From Heracleum sosnowskyi (Eukaryota; Streptophyta; Magnoliopsida; Apiales; Apiaceae), in NCBI GenBank assembly GCA_030848705.1, contig CM061235.1, positions 135,167,228-135,231,227 on the forward strand: DNA of 64,000 bases, in the 5' to 3' direction. Numbering within the stretch: position 1 is the stretch's first letter; every line of letters begins with the position of its first letter. Positions 21,927 to 33,906 of this stretch are shown piece by piece. Made by a program: the position numbers and the translations under genes. The notes under the pieces are model-generated. The model was not told where the DNA came from, did not search any database, and was given only the letters and a program-made list of their open reading frames with translations.

Positions 21927-24900
21927 TTATTCCTTAGCTTGAGCTGCGCTATGTTCTTCCCCTTTCCCATTGGCCGTTGGATTTGGTACCTAGAGTAAAA
22001 CATGAAAACAAATACGATGATCATTCCAACAGCCCTCAAGTTAAGACCATTCTAACACAAGTAATGTAATTCTATAGATAAGCAAGTTAAGACCGTTGGA
22101 CAAGTAATGTTATTTAATTAAAGCTCCATCATTTTAAACAAAATTATAAAGCAGGATAATAAATGCACACAACCAAAATGGAATGCAAAGTAAGAAACGT
22201 ACTTGATGATCAATTATCTTGATAAGGTTTTTGGGCCAAGCCACAAAAGAACCCAAAGCATCCTCAACTGTCCGCATATCACCGGCTTCATAAGGTAAGA
22301 ATGCTGCCCCCTTCGCAACTTCATCAACAGAAACTCTATAGCAATCATCTTGTAGGGGGACTCCATGAATGGTTTGTCCTTTCTGGTCTGAAAGGATAGC
22401 CGTACCACGTGCAACCGGGTTGTTCAAATTCAACATATACAGAGTACACTTCATTGGCTACAAAAGTACGTGGCATAATTAACATCATAAAGGTAAAGTG
22501 AACTAATATACATACGCATTTAGAAATATAATGCATACCGATTGGACAACTGTTGAGGTTTGATTTGACTGAGATGGCGACTGAGATGGCATTTGACCAG
22601 AGATAGTGCTAGGCTGAGATAAATTAATCTTCTTCCTGGTTCCGGATCTAATTACCTTTTCCTACAAAAGTAGAAGCATAATTGCCAACATATTAAAGTT
22701 AAAGTTAATCTCAATATACATGTGCATTTAGCAATGTTGTAATACCTGTTGCACAATTGTTGGATCTTCTTGTGATTTAGTGGTACGCGGAGATATATAA
22801 ACTTTCCTCTTGGTGGTGATGACCTTTTGCGCCATTATGGATGTGTCGGCAGTAGGAGTCACTTGCTTCTCCACAGATTTAACCTACAATTTAAGAAATT
22901 TGGACAAGAAATCAGCAACTACTTGGAAAAAATTAAAAACAAATTAAAGTAGCCATTACTTACAGGTGTTAAAAACTCTTTCGATGCTGGGATGGTAACA
23001 TTAATGCAGTTGTCCCTCGAACCATTCCCACTTATCGGTGTTCCCTACAGAATGTAACGTGAAATGGGAAAGTCAAGTGATAACACAAGTTTTGTAAACT
23101 ATGTTTTGGAATATAGACACAAGATAACTAAATTCCAACACAAAAAACTCCAACAATTTACGTAGTGCTTACATCTTGTTTTGTTGCTGAAAGCAGTCCT
23201 TGCGAATCCAATTGAGCCATGACTTTATTCAGTTTATTGTTCGTTGCCTCCATCTGCAACGACAGGTTCTTCAGCTCTTCATCCTTCTTCTCACGCAGCA
23301 GTTTCTCATTTTCCAATTGAAGCTCCAGAATCTTGATTTTATCTTTTCCTGTTGTCCTTTGCCGAGGACAATGCCAGTACGCACTGGGAGTGACTCCACA
23401 ACCAACACCTCTCAAGTATGAACCCTGCTCCCTGCCAAAAACCACTGTAAGGGCATCCTCGTCCGGCCCAATCTTGATTAGTCCGTCCTTTATCTGTGCT
23501 TCAATATCCATCTGTAAAGAAAAAAGTGAAGAAAATTAGTAACAAGGACATGTTCTTCACTTTAGGATATACTAACTCTCATATTTAAACTTACTAAATA
23601 ATCTGCCATGCTCTTCACTTTTGGATCTACCAACTCTCCATCTTTGTTTTCCCTCCCCTTCCTCCACATAAAAGCACGGGTAGGGACATCAACAACCTTT
23701 ATTTCATTTTTTGAAACCTTGCATAATGCAACGATGACACAATCAGACATTTAATATCCAAAATAATCACTAGTAACACAATAAAAACACATCTGAATTA
23801 CCAATTTTTCTTTGAGACGAGGGTATCCTCCTCGTCCCAAGCGATGATCAAAAACGGACCGTGATCGCGCAATTTTCGTAGTTTTGGAGACATCCTTCCA
23901 ATAGTCAAAAGAATTATTTCAGCAAAGTGCATTGGAAAAATACGTTAATTCAAACGATGATCCGTATATTAAAGTATTACAACCTTGAATTTATCCGTTT
24001 GCGTGTGGGCTACGAACCTATCCCAATCAGCTTGCTCTACCAGTGTACGATACTGCCTAGGAACTTTTGCAAGTTTTGCTGGTTTATTCAGGTTAGGTTG
24101 TATGAATCTTGCATACATCTTTCTTCTGAAATTGCGAAGCAGCCCACCAAGCCGAGTCATTGTAAACTTTCGACGACAAAGTTCTATATCAAAAAAATGC
24201 TGCAATATATAATACATGGTGTTAATACACATAAAAGGCAAGCAGATAAGTTCAACAATAGTGTTTCATATTAAAAATGTAACATATATTTAGAGTACTT
24301 AATGCGAAGTAGCTGATTTACCGTTACTTGATCCCACAGCTTAGCCTTCACTTCTTTTGGCACCTCCTTCCATGTTAACCATCTTAAGCCAACATGCTCC
24401 TTGACCGTGTCTCCCAAAAAGCTCGTAAATTCTGATCTGTATTCCCCCATTAACCTACCAAGTGAGTCAAATTCAACCTCATGTCTTTTTCCACCAGAGT
24501 TTGTAAACCTGGTACGCAGCTTCGGCAACCTGGTTAGCCCCCTCTTAGCTTTGACATCATTCTTTTGTTGCACCTTTTTGCACTCTTCTACTTCTTCTTC
24601 TTCGTTTTCTCCTTCGTCTTCTACTTCTGTGCTTTCTTCTTCTTCGCTACACTCTTCCGTTGAATATTGTTCCTCAAATTCCTCATTGTCCTCACCTACA
24701 ACCAGTATAAGAACCCTTAGCAATTACAGGATTTATCTGTTCAATATACATACACATGCATAAATATGAGAAGTCAAAAATTAGTCTACCTAGGTATTCT
24801 TCTTCAACGCAAACTGGTGCAGTAGCTGTGGACCAGGAATGGAAGACATGAATCTTGCAGACTCCAGTAATGGTAGAAGCAACAGCCAACTCTTTTAAGT

Positions 24901-25135
24901 CACTGTCTCCAAGGATCAAACCATATCCATGATCCAGGGTCACCCCATCTTTCATGAAATAAAGCTTATCATCATCCAAAACTACATCCGCTACCAAATC
25001 CCTAACTTGTTTAACAGTCATGTTGTAGACTTCCATTCCGTCGAACACCTTTGCCTTAGGACCGGTGTATTGCCACTTAACCTTTGTCATGAACTGACCC
25101 CCATAGTAAACAACTAACCTGTACTTCTTTCCCAT
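21927..25135 (-). CDS. TnpA-like CACTA protein (Transposase_24 family), 11 exons
   Basis: Exons on minus: 25135-24790, 24695-24322, 24199-23984, 23894-23802, 23717-23595, 23511-23173, 23044-22964, 22883-22746, 22661-22539, 22457-22203 and 21989-21927. All junctions are GT-AG and keep frame, giving 2151 nt, 716 aa. It has an N-terminal region starting MGKKYRLVVYYGG, then an acidic tract rich in E (about 120-155). The plant Ptta/En/Spm domain follows (about 160-385; RLPKLRTRF, EVPKEVKAKLWDQ, RWDRF-like ADWDRFVAH, GRGGY, GELVDPKVKS). A coiled coil lies at about 440-485. The C-terminal block has HGVPLQDDCYRVSVDE and SFVAWPKNLI, usual for this family. Family members bind subterminal repeats. The stop at 21927-21929 looks premature: 42 in-frame basic codons follow before TAA at 21798. 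Intron limits are predictions. Confidence 0.85.
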
Positions 25136-25689
25136 GGTACTCAAATTAGCTGTAGACAACAAGCACAACAATGTCAGATATTAATACGTCAACATTAAAG
25201 CATAAGTAGTATTATTCATATAATTGGAACTCAATTCGTCTCAATCTCTCAAATACAACTCAAATATGAAATCTCTCCAACCATATATCTCAAACATATA
25301 TCTCTCAAACATGCAATAACTGAAATAGTCTGTGGAAGAATGGTTTACCTGCGACAAGCAAGGTGATTTAAACGCCGGTGGAAAAAACCCTAATTTCAAG
25401 AACATAAACCAGATTGGGTCACCAGATCTGACCGACGGTGTAACCTAATTTCACCGACTGAAAGTTGTGGAGAGATTATGGTGCACTGAGAGGGAGAGTT
25501 TGAATGTGAGTTGGGTAAAGTGATGATGAAAGTGAATTGGGGGGAAGTTTGATATTTTGGGAAAGTCTAGCCGCCTGTGTATTGGGGGGAAGTGAATTGG
25601 TAAAGTGATGTTGCCGGTTTTTAGACGACCTGTAAATGTAAAATATATATTTTTATGTTATATTAATTATTTTTTATATATCAATATAT
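25136..25689 (-). promoter_or_regulatory. 5' UTR with intron and upstream region of the TnpA-like gene
   Basis: On the minus strand a likely splice donor CAG/GTAAAC lies at about 25348. An acceptor CTACAG lies about 15 bases before the ATG at 25135, which suggests a leader intron of about 200 bp. Upstream (25350-25690) is non-coding and runs into the tandem array. No TATA box is convincing. Confidence 0.45.
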
Positions 25690-27712
25690 TGTAAAAAATG
25701 TCGTAGAAAAATGCGTATCTATTAACATCCGTACGGTTGGATCGTCGAAAAATGCATTAAAAAAAATTATTTCCACTTTCGAGGTCGAATCTCGTTCTTT
25801 CGAGTAGTACTTTGGCCAGATCCCTCAAAAAATGTCGTACAAGATAAATTCCCGATTTTTCGATTATTTTTCCCCAACATCACAATGCGTATCTATTAAC
25901 ATCCGTACGGTTGGATCGTCAAAAAATGCATTAAAAAAAATTATTTCCACTTTCGGGGTCGAATCTCGTTCTTTCGAGTAGTACTTTGGCCAGATCCCTC
26001 AGAAAATGTCGTACAAGATAAATTCCCGATTTTTCGATTATTTTTCCCCAACATCACAATGCGTATCTATTAACATCCGTACGGTTGGATCGTCGAAAAA
26101 TGCATTAAAAAAAATTATTTCCACTTTCGGGGTCGAATCTCGTTCTTTCGAGTAGTACTTTGGCCAGATCCCTCTAAAAATATCGTACAAGATAAATTCC
26201 CGATTTTTCGATTATTTTTCCCCAACATCACAATGCGTATCTATTAACATCCGTACGGTTGGATCGTCGAAAAATGCATTAAAAAAAATTATTTCCACTT
26301 TCGGGGTCGAATCTCGTTTTTTCGAGTAGTACTTTGGCCAGATCCCTCTAAAAATGTCGTACAAGATAAATTCCCGATTTTTTGATTATTTTTCCCCAAC
26401 ATCACAATGCGTATCTATTAACATCCGTACGGTTGGATCGTCGAAAAATGCATTAAAAAAAATTATTTCCACTTTCGGGGTCGAATCTCGTTCTTTCGAG
26501 TAGTACTTTGGCCAGATCCCTCTAAAAATGTCGTACAAGATAAATTCCCAATTTTTCGATTATTTTTCCCCAACATCACAATGCGTATCTATTAACATCC
26601 GTACGGTTGGATCGTCGAAAAATGCATTAAAAAAAATTATTTCCACTTTCGGGGTCGAATCTCGTTCTTTCGAGTAGTACTTTGGCCAGATCCCTCTAAA
26701 AATGTCGTACAAGATAAATTCTCGATTTTTCGATTATTTTTCCCCAATATCACAATGCGTATCTATTAACATCCGTACGGTTGGATCGTCGAAAAATGCA
26801 TTAAAAAAAATTATTTCCACTTTCGGGGTCGAATCTCGTTCTTTCGAGTAGTACTTTGGCCAGATCCCTCAGAAAATGTCGTACAAGATAAATTCCCGAT
26901 TTTTCGATTATTTTTCCCCAACATCACAATGCGTATCTATTAACATCCGTACGGTTGGATCGTCAAAAAATGCATTAAAAAAAATTATTTCCACTTTCGG
27001 GGTCGAATCTCGTTCTTTCGAGTAGTACTTTGGCCAGATCCCTCAGAAAATGTCGTACAAGATAAATTCCCAATTTTTCGATTATTTTTCCCCAACATCA
27101 CAATGCGTATCTATTAACATCCGTACGGTTGGATCGTCGAAAAATGCATTAAAAAAATTATTTCCACTTTCGGGGTCGAATCTCGTTCTTTCGAGTAGTA
27201 CTTTGGCCAGATCCCTCTAAAAATGTCGTACAAGATAAATTCCCGATTTTTCGATTATTTTTCCCCAACATCACAATGCGTATCTATTAACATCCGTACG
27301 GTTGGATCGTCGAAAAATGCATTAAAAAAATTATTTCCACTTTCGGGGTCGAATCTCGTTCTTTCGAGTAGTACTTTGGCCAGATCCCTCTAAAAATGTC
27401 GTACAAGATAAATTCTCAATTTTTCGATTATTTTTCCCCAATATCACAATGCATATCTATTAACATCCGTACGGTTGGATCGTCGAAAAATGCATTAAAA
27501 AAAATTATTTCCACTTTCGGGGTCGAATCTCGTTCTTTCGAGTAGTACTTTGGCCAGATCCCTCTAAAAATGTCGTACAAGATAAATTCCCGATTTTTTG
27601 ATTATTTTTCCCCAACATCACAATGCGTATCTATTAACATCCGTACGGTTGGATCGTCGAAAAATGCATTAAAAAAAATTATTTCCACTTTCGGGGCGAA
27701 TCTCGTTATTTT
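25690..27712. repeat. 174-bp tandem array between divergent CACTA genes
   Basis: Twelve copies (GCGTATCTATTAAC-type starts at 25713, 25887, 26061, 26235 and on to about 27625) with a 172-174 bp period and very few differences between copies. Each holds CATCCGTACGGTTGGATCG, TTCGAGTAGTACTTTGG and a TTTTTCGATTATTTTTCCCC tract. The array fills the space between the two transcription units, so it is placed where a shared promoter or enhancer would be. The function is inferred. Confidence 0.95.
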
Positions 27713-28121
27713 ATTTGGGCCAACACTATTCTATTTGGGCCAACACTATTCTAATTGGGCCTTGAACAGGTTCAGTCCAGAGGGAGTAGCGCGCGGCTAT
27801 GGGGGTCAAATACCTAAGTGGAAAGTTTATTCTCTCAATTGGAAACCACACTAGCTGCCGCTTCTAATCGGATTCAAACAAGTAGCTTCAAACAAGCAGC
27901 CGAAAAAAACCACTCATACTTTCATCCACAACGATTTCATCCCTAATTTCAGTAAGTCATGTGTTAAATATATGCTAATTTTTGAATTTTATGCTTTGAT
28001 ATATGCTCGTAATTGCTGTAGTTATGCTCTAATATGCTCGTAATTGGTTTAGTTATGCTGTAATATGCTCGTAATTGCTTTAGTTGATATGTATTAAAGC
28101 TTCAAAGTATAGGCTGTAGTT
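27713..28121 (+). promoter_or_regulatory. Leader region of the TNP2 transposase gene
   Basis: Non-coding sequence between the array and the ATG at 28122. A donor AG/GTAAGT-like site at about 27952 and an acceptor GGCTGTAG just before TTATGG suggest a 5' UTR intron of about 165 bp. A TTTGGGCCAACACTATTCTA doublet lies at 27714-27752. No TATA box is clear. Confidence 0.45.
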
Positions 28122-31100
28122 ATGGATAAGTCTTGGATGGTAACCGATAGAAACAGTGAACCATATATGGATGGAGTTGTAGCATTTATCGATTTTGCGG
28201 TTTCTCATCTGAATATGTCAACGAAGACTATTCCATGTCCATGTGTAAGCTGTTTAAACCACTTCTCTCTTTCGGTGGATGAGGTCCATTACCACTTACT
28301 CGTTAAGGGATTCGATCGGAATTATACAAGGTGGATTAAACATGGAGAGGAAGACAAGCCAACAACTTTCAACCAGTTTGATGCAGTAGAATTTCCAACA
28401 GATGCTGCAGAAACAATAGAACTGGTAAAAGCCACGGAAGACAATTTCATAGCTGACATTGACAAGTTTCAAGAACTACTTGCAGATGCGGAGAAGCCCT
28501 TGTATAAATATTGTCCTAACTTCACAAAGTTGTCTGCAACAGTTGAACTACTAAACTTGAAGAGTAAGCATGGAATGACAAATAATTGCTTTACTGAAAT
28601 GCTACTTCTGTTGAAAAGGATGCTGCCTGCAGAAGGTAACGAGATGGTGAACAACACATATGAGGCCAAAAAGATAATGACAGCAATGGGGTCAGGATAC
28701 GAAAAGATACATGCTTGCATTAACAACTGCATTCTTTACAGGAAGGATTACAAGGACATGGTGGTATGTCCAACTTGTGGCATGTCACGGTGGAAGGTGG
28801 ATGAGAAGACTAAAGTCATATACGAAAATGTTCCTACAAAGGTATTATGGTACTTCCCCCTTATTCCACGACTGGAACGACTTTATAAAGTGAAAAGCAT
28901 ATCAAAAGATTTGATATGGCACTCCACCAGTTCGAAAAAGGCCGGTGTTCTACGACACCCATCTGATTCACCTGCATGGAAAGCAATAGACGACAAATTT
29001 CCGGAAATTGCATCTGATCCAAGAAATCTTCGGCTTGGCATTTCCACAGACGGGGTTGATGTAAACAGAGGGAATAGGAATCACAGTGTGTGGCCAGTAT
29101 TAACTGTCATTTACAACCTTCCACCTTGGTTGTGTATGAAAAGAAAGTTCATCATGCTTTCGTTATTAATATCGGGAATGCCTGGAAACGATATCGATGT
29201 GTTTTTGGATCCTTTAATCGATGATCTGGAGCTCTTGTTTGAAGAAGGTGTTGAAACATATGATTCCTATGCACAGGAACAATTCACTTTACGTGCTGTT
29301 GTCTTATGGACGATTAATGATTACCCTGCTCTTGGTGCATTATGTGGCTGTCCTTATAGTGGATTCCATGGTTGTGTGGTGTGCAGGAAAGAAACTCATT
29401 GTGTAAGACTTCCGTTCTCTGCCAAGCAGAGTTATGGTGGTCACCGAAGATATCTACCATATAGTCATCCCTTCAGAAAGCAAACTAAGGCATTCAATGG
29501 AAAAGAAGAGTGGGGAACTGCTGCAGATCCTATGACAGGGGAAGAAATATTCAACGAGGTTAAATTTATTCGGAATATGTGGGGGAAGGGATTTAAGGAT
29601 AAAGATTCAAAACTGATGGAGACTTCGACTGGAAGAGGGGGGAAAACAAAAAAGAGAAAATCAGAAGGGGGTGGTAGCACAAATTCCGGACAGAAAGAAC
29701 AGACCTATTGGAAGAAATTCAACATATGGAATCGACGACTTAGGTATTGGCGGTATAATTTGGTCCAACATTGTATTGATTTCATGCACACTGAGAAGAA
29801 TGTGGCTGAGAGTATTATCGGAACATTACTAAATGTTCCGGGCAAGACGAAAGATGGGTTGCAAGCTCGAAAGGATCTGGCACATTTTGGGATAAGACAA
29901 GAGTTGCAGGCTAAAAGTCAAGGCGAGAAGACATTACTTCCTGCAGCCTGCTACACATTAACTAAAGATGAAAAAGACATGTTCTGTGGCACATTACACA
30001 ACTTAAGGGCTCCGCAAGGTTATTGTTCCAACTTTTCTAGTTTGGTGAATGAAAAGGATAGGAAGCTTATGGGACTTAAATCACATGATTACCATATGCT
30101 TATGCAACAGTTCTTGCCAATTGCAATACGGTCTATCATGCCTAAACCCACAAGATATGCTATTATCAGACTTTGTTTTTTTTTTCAAATCAATATGTAG
30201 CAAAGAAATCAATGTAGAAGAACTCGATAAATTGCATGAGGAGCTTTGTGTTACACTGTGCTTGATGGAGAAATACTTTACCCCATCCTTTCTTGATGTT
30301 ATGCTTCATCTAACTGTGCACCTTGTTAGAGAGGTCAAATTATGTGGCCCAATATGCTTTCGGTGGATGTATCCCTTTGAGAGGATGATGAAAGTTATTA
30401 AAGGGCATGTGCGGAACAAAGCTTACCCAGAAGGATGCATTGCTGAGGAGCATATTGCAGAAGAAACAATTGCGTTCTTCAACGAATACAAAAAATGCAT
30501 GAGGTCCATTGATATTCCAGAACACCAGCACAACACATCTGAAAATGGTAATGAAGAGGGAATTCCTTTGTCAGCTGGTAAACCAGTTGAAGTTTCTCAA
30601 GATCTCTACATGAAAGCACATTTCTATGTACTGCAAAATACGCCTGAAGTTGTGCCGTATATCGAGTAAGGACTCCTACTGAACATGTTTATTTGTGTTT
30701 TTCTTTTATTTAACAGTAGGATCAGATTTGATACTCATTTTTGTACTTGCAGACAACACATGACATTTTTGGAAAACAAACATCCTGGTAAACGACAAGC
30801 ATGGCTGGAGAAAGAGCATAGCACAACGTTTGGTCACTGGTTACGCAACAAGGTAATATTTAAATCAGTATGATCTTAGTTTTTTCTCAATTGTAATTTG
30901 TGCAAGCTGAATCTTATCCTTGTTATTGTGTAATTTAGGTTGAAAGCGAGTTATCGATCTCCAACAAAAGTGTATCAGAAACAGTTAAGTGGATCTCACA
31001 TGGAGCACGCAGAATCGTGAACAAATATGATGTATATGACATCAATGGCTATACATTTCGTACAAAAATTCGTGATGGCAGAATTCACCAGAACAGTGGG

Positions 31101-31580
31101 GTTTGTGTAGAGGCAACTGAGATGCACATTTCTAAAGAAGTAGTAACCTATGGAAAGAACTTTTATTATGGGGTTCTACGAGAGATATGGGTACTAGATT
31201 ATCATATTAAGAAAATTCCTCTTTTCATGTGCGACTGGGTTGACAGTAGAAATGGTGTCAAGCAAGATGGCCTGGGTTACACGTTGGTCGAACTTAACAG
31301 ATTAGGCCACAAGGATGATCCGTTCATATTGGCCTCACAAGCACGACAGGTGTTTTATGTTAAAGACCAGCTGGATAAAAAAATGTCTATTGTCTTGATG
31401 ACACCTCCTAAGAATTATAGAGATCTGTACGATGATGTCAATGAGGATTTCAGTACTGTAATTTTTCCTCACAATGATAATATATTACCACCTGTAGATC
31501 CACGTGACTTGGGTAATGAATCTCGTGATGATTACTTTAGACAGGACTGTAAGGGTATTATTATACGTAATGCTAACTGA
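28122..31580 (+). pseudogene. CACTA TNP2-type transposase with a one-base frameshift
   Basis: Catalytic transposase of the element, nuclear, cutting at the CACTA ends. Coding exons are 28122-30665, 30753-30852 and 30939-31580, with GT-AG introns. An N-terminal transposase-associated domain (about 1-75, CPCVSC) is followed by a CPTCGMSRW zinc-ribbon-like motif (about 216). The TNP2 core follows (about 240-450; LRLGISTDGVDVN, SGMPGNDIDVFLDPLIDD, CGCPYSGFHGC), then HCIDFMHTEKNV (about 550). DUF4218 comes next (GPICFRWMYPFERMMKVIKG, NKAYPEGCIAEEHIAEE), then DUF4216 (WVLDYHIKKIPLFMCDWVD). Frame is lost in a run of ten T at 30176-30185: family proteins read CFFF then a basic residue and SICS, which fits nine T. 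Apart from this base the gene is open for about 1094 residues, close to family length. A sequencing or assembly error in the T-run would explain it equally well. Confidence 0.9.
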
Positions 31581-31719
31581 ATCCGGTAATTATTATCATT
31601 ATGTTTGTCATTTTCCATGTTTTTAATGTAATGCTAAATTATATTGTATGGTTAAATTCTATGCTCTGTTTGAATTCCTGTTTTTTTCTCCAGGTGTGTG
31701 CAAAGAAAGAGGCCTGATC

Positions 31720-32156
31720 ATGATGTCGTCTTCAAATTCCTACAGCTCAAACCAAAATCGATGTGATCTGTGCTACTGTGGTCTTCCTGCCCGGATTAGA
31801 ACATCAAACACACTTGACAACCCTGGAAGAAGATTTCGGGTGTGCCACAAATCAAGTTCATTGGTAAGCTGATGTCTATCAGTTTCATCTGTTTAATTTA
31901 ATAAACAGCTTTTAATTTGAATTCCCTTTTCAAGTCTTCTGGACCCAAATGTTCGTTTTGGGAATGGATTGATCCTGAACCAGTTGGCATGAAGATCAAG
32001 ATCCAGAAAGAAGTTGATGTTGTGAAGACTGACCTGAAAAACTGCATGTCAACAGTTGAAGATCTTCGAAAGGAGGTTCATGTCATACGTGGGAAGTTGT
32101 ATAATGTTATCATTGTCTTGGTCATTTTCTTTGTTTTTTATTTGATGAAGAATTAA
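31720..32156 (+). CDS. GRF zinc-finger protein with coiled coil and C-terminal membrane segment
   Basis: Two exons, 31720-31863 and 31935-32156, joined GT-AG, giving 121 aa. The N-terminal half is a GRF-type zinc finger (CDLCYCGLPARIRTS, NPGRRFRVC, then CSFWEWIDPE), a domain that binds single-stranded nucleic acid in other proteins. Next is a charged heptad-like helix (about 65-95) and a hydrophobic C-terminal segment (IIVLVIFFVFYLM). It follows the transposase on the same strand within the CACTA element and is often seen as an extra ORF in plant transposons. An acceptor-like CTCCAG lies at 31690, so it might be spliced to the upstream transcript. Its role in transposition is not known to me. 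Confidence 0.7.
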
Positions 32157-32289
32157 TATGTAATGGTGAATTCTAATGTTGGCCGAATGACATGGATTAG
32201 TTGAATTGTTCTAGTTTTAAGCTTCATTATCAAGTTTTAAGCTCATCTGGTATGCAACTTGGATAAATCAAGTTTGTGTTTGTCATCTC

Positions 32290-32894
32290 TGGTTAATCTG
32301 CTATACCAATACTTCATGTCCAGTGGTCAAATATTTTGCCACACCCAAATGTAATAATGTGACAGATCAGTTGGAAATGAGGATCCTCAAAACAGAATGC
32401 TCTGTTCCTGAAAACAGAGTACTTTTTAGTCACAGAATAATACAGTCACTAGTTTTTAGCTGCCTTAGCGAACAAAGATCTGACATAATGCAGAAAACTC
32501 TACTTTTTAGTCACATATAAAATGTAGTGACCATAGGTTATTTCACATTTAGCCACATCACCGAAAATGACTGTGACCGTTTGGTAACATTTAGATACAG
32601 CAAAGAAGCGTCACTATTTCTTGTCACACTTCTATCTCTCAAGTATGACTATAAATGTTGGATTTGGTCAAAGTCAACAAAAAAAACATGTTGTTTCATC
32701 TCTCAATTGTCACACTTTTATAAATTGTGACTAAATCTGCCAAAAAATGTGTTTTCGGTAACTCAAAAAATAATTGTGTGGCTAAAACTTGGGACGATGA
32801 CCTTTAGCCACTCGTTTTTTCCAAAGTGTCACATCCAAAGTGTCACAACCCTTACTGTACAAAAGAGTGACGAAAGCCCAAATTTGACGTAGTG
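32290..32894. repeat. CACTA subterminal repeat region, right
   Basis: Inverted counterparts of the left-end motifs: TTTTTAGTCAC, TTAGCCAC, AAGTGTCACA and AAGAGTGACGAAAG. It ends in the terminal inverted repeat AAATTTGACGTAGTG. No coding sequence. Confidence 0.65.
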
Positions 32895-32897
32895 TAA

Positions 32898-33381
32898 TTA
32901 TAATTGTAATTATAATATTTTAGCTTGAAGAAATTAATATAAAAAAAATTAGTGAACAAGCTACTGTGTTGTATCCAACTGATTCTGCTATTTATGAACC
33001 GTTCAACGTACTTGACTCCCAAATGATATGAAGCCTAAGATGGACTTTATTCAGCAAACAAATGAGCCCTAAATCGCATATGCTTAGAAGTTAAGACACC
33101 GGTAGACAAACAGAATAGTAACTCTTATTCAAAACCGTACAAGATTATACAACAAACATTTTCCATTTTAAAGCCACATGAAACCAACCATTATTCAAAA
33201 GCTTATTCAAAGCTTACACAACTTTCTGGCTAAAACAACTGAAATCAAAACATGATTAAGAAGAAACAACGTCGCTTCATCAGCCCATAACTGAAGCAAC
33301 AACCACACACAAATCTTTTTTGAATCTCAAACACACTTGAAATCATAATCCAGACTCCATCTGTATGAGTCTCGCAAGTGT
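32898..33381. other. Spacer downstream of the terpene synthase stop
   Basis: AT-rich non-coding DNA between the CACTA right end and the terpene synthase stop codon. The part next to 33382 would hold the 3' UTR of that gene on the minus strand. No further feature is seen. Confidence 0.5.
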
Positions 33382-33713
33382 CTAAACACTTTTTTGGCTT
33401 GATATCGGAATGGGATGAACCAGCACCGGGGTCATAATTTCTCTGGTTTTGGTTTCTGAAGTAGTGAACCCATCATTGTTCTGATAGAGAATATATGACA
33501 CTCGAGTCATATTGAAAGCTATAGTGAGAAGAGGCATTGGAACTTCAGTTGGACGGAGAAATTCAGTGTTTATATCTTTCCATGCACACACAAGTTGTTT
33601 ATTAAATTCAGCAAACGCGCATTCCTTTGAAGCACTGTGTTGCTTCATGTAACATTCCACGGCAGAAGCTGCGTCTATTGTCTCCTTCTCGGCCTTCAAA
33701 TTCAAGCAATTTA

Positions 33714-33797
<84 letters not shown>
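33714..33797. repeat. (ATT)n microsatellite in terpene synthase intron 6
   Basis: About 28 uninterrupted units, ending about 20 bp from the predicted acceptor of the last exon on the minus strand. Confidence 0.95.
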
Positions 33798-33798
<1 letters not shown>

Positions 33799-33906
33799 CA
33801 TTTCATTAGAATTTTATTACTTTAATGAAAATATATTCACAAGTGTATCGTGAAAATGGTTAAGGTCCAATCTACGATCTGACTAATATTTTGAAACCGA
33901 GGGAGT
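33798..33906. mobile_element. Possible Stowaway MITE remnant in intron 6
   Basis: The right edge reads AAACCGAGGGAGTA, the end typical of Stowaway elements in this window. The opposite end is missing and the microsatellite lies where it would be. Weak evidence from one end only. Confidence 0.35.

Larger units (their letters stand above)
20966..32894 (+). mobile_element. CACTA (En/Spm) transposon, 11.9 kb, two divergent gene sets
   Basis: Terminal inverted repeats CACTACGTCAAATTT on the left and its complement AAATTTGACGTAGTG on the right, with 3-bp TSD TAA (20963-20965 and 32895-32897). Between them are a TnpA-like gene (minus, 21927-25135), a 12-copy 174-bp array, a TNP2-type transposase (plus, 28122-31580) and a GRF zinc-finger gene (31720-32156). 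Both ends have subterminal repeats of the GTGGCTAA / GTGTCAC type. The element is structurally complete; coding lesions are limited to one base in the transposase and one stop near the C-terminus of TnpA. Confidence 0.95.

Noticed and set aside
33627..33825. Poly-tyrosine, poly-isoleucine and poly-asparagine frames
   Set aside because: They are translations of the ATT microsatellite in a terpene synthase intron.
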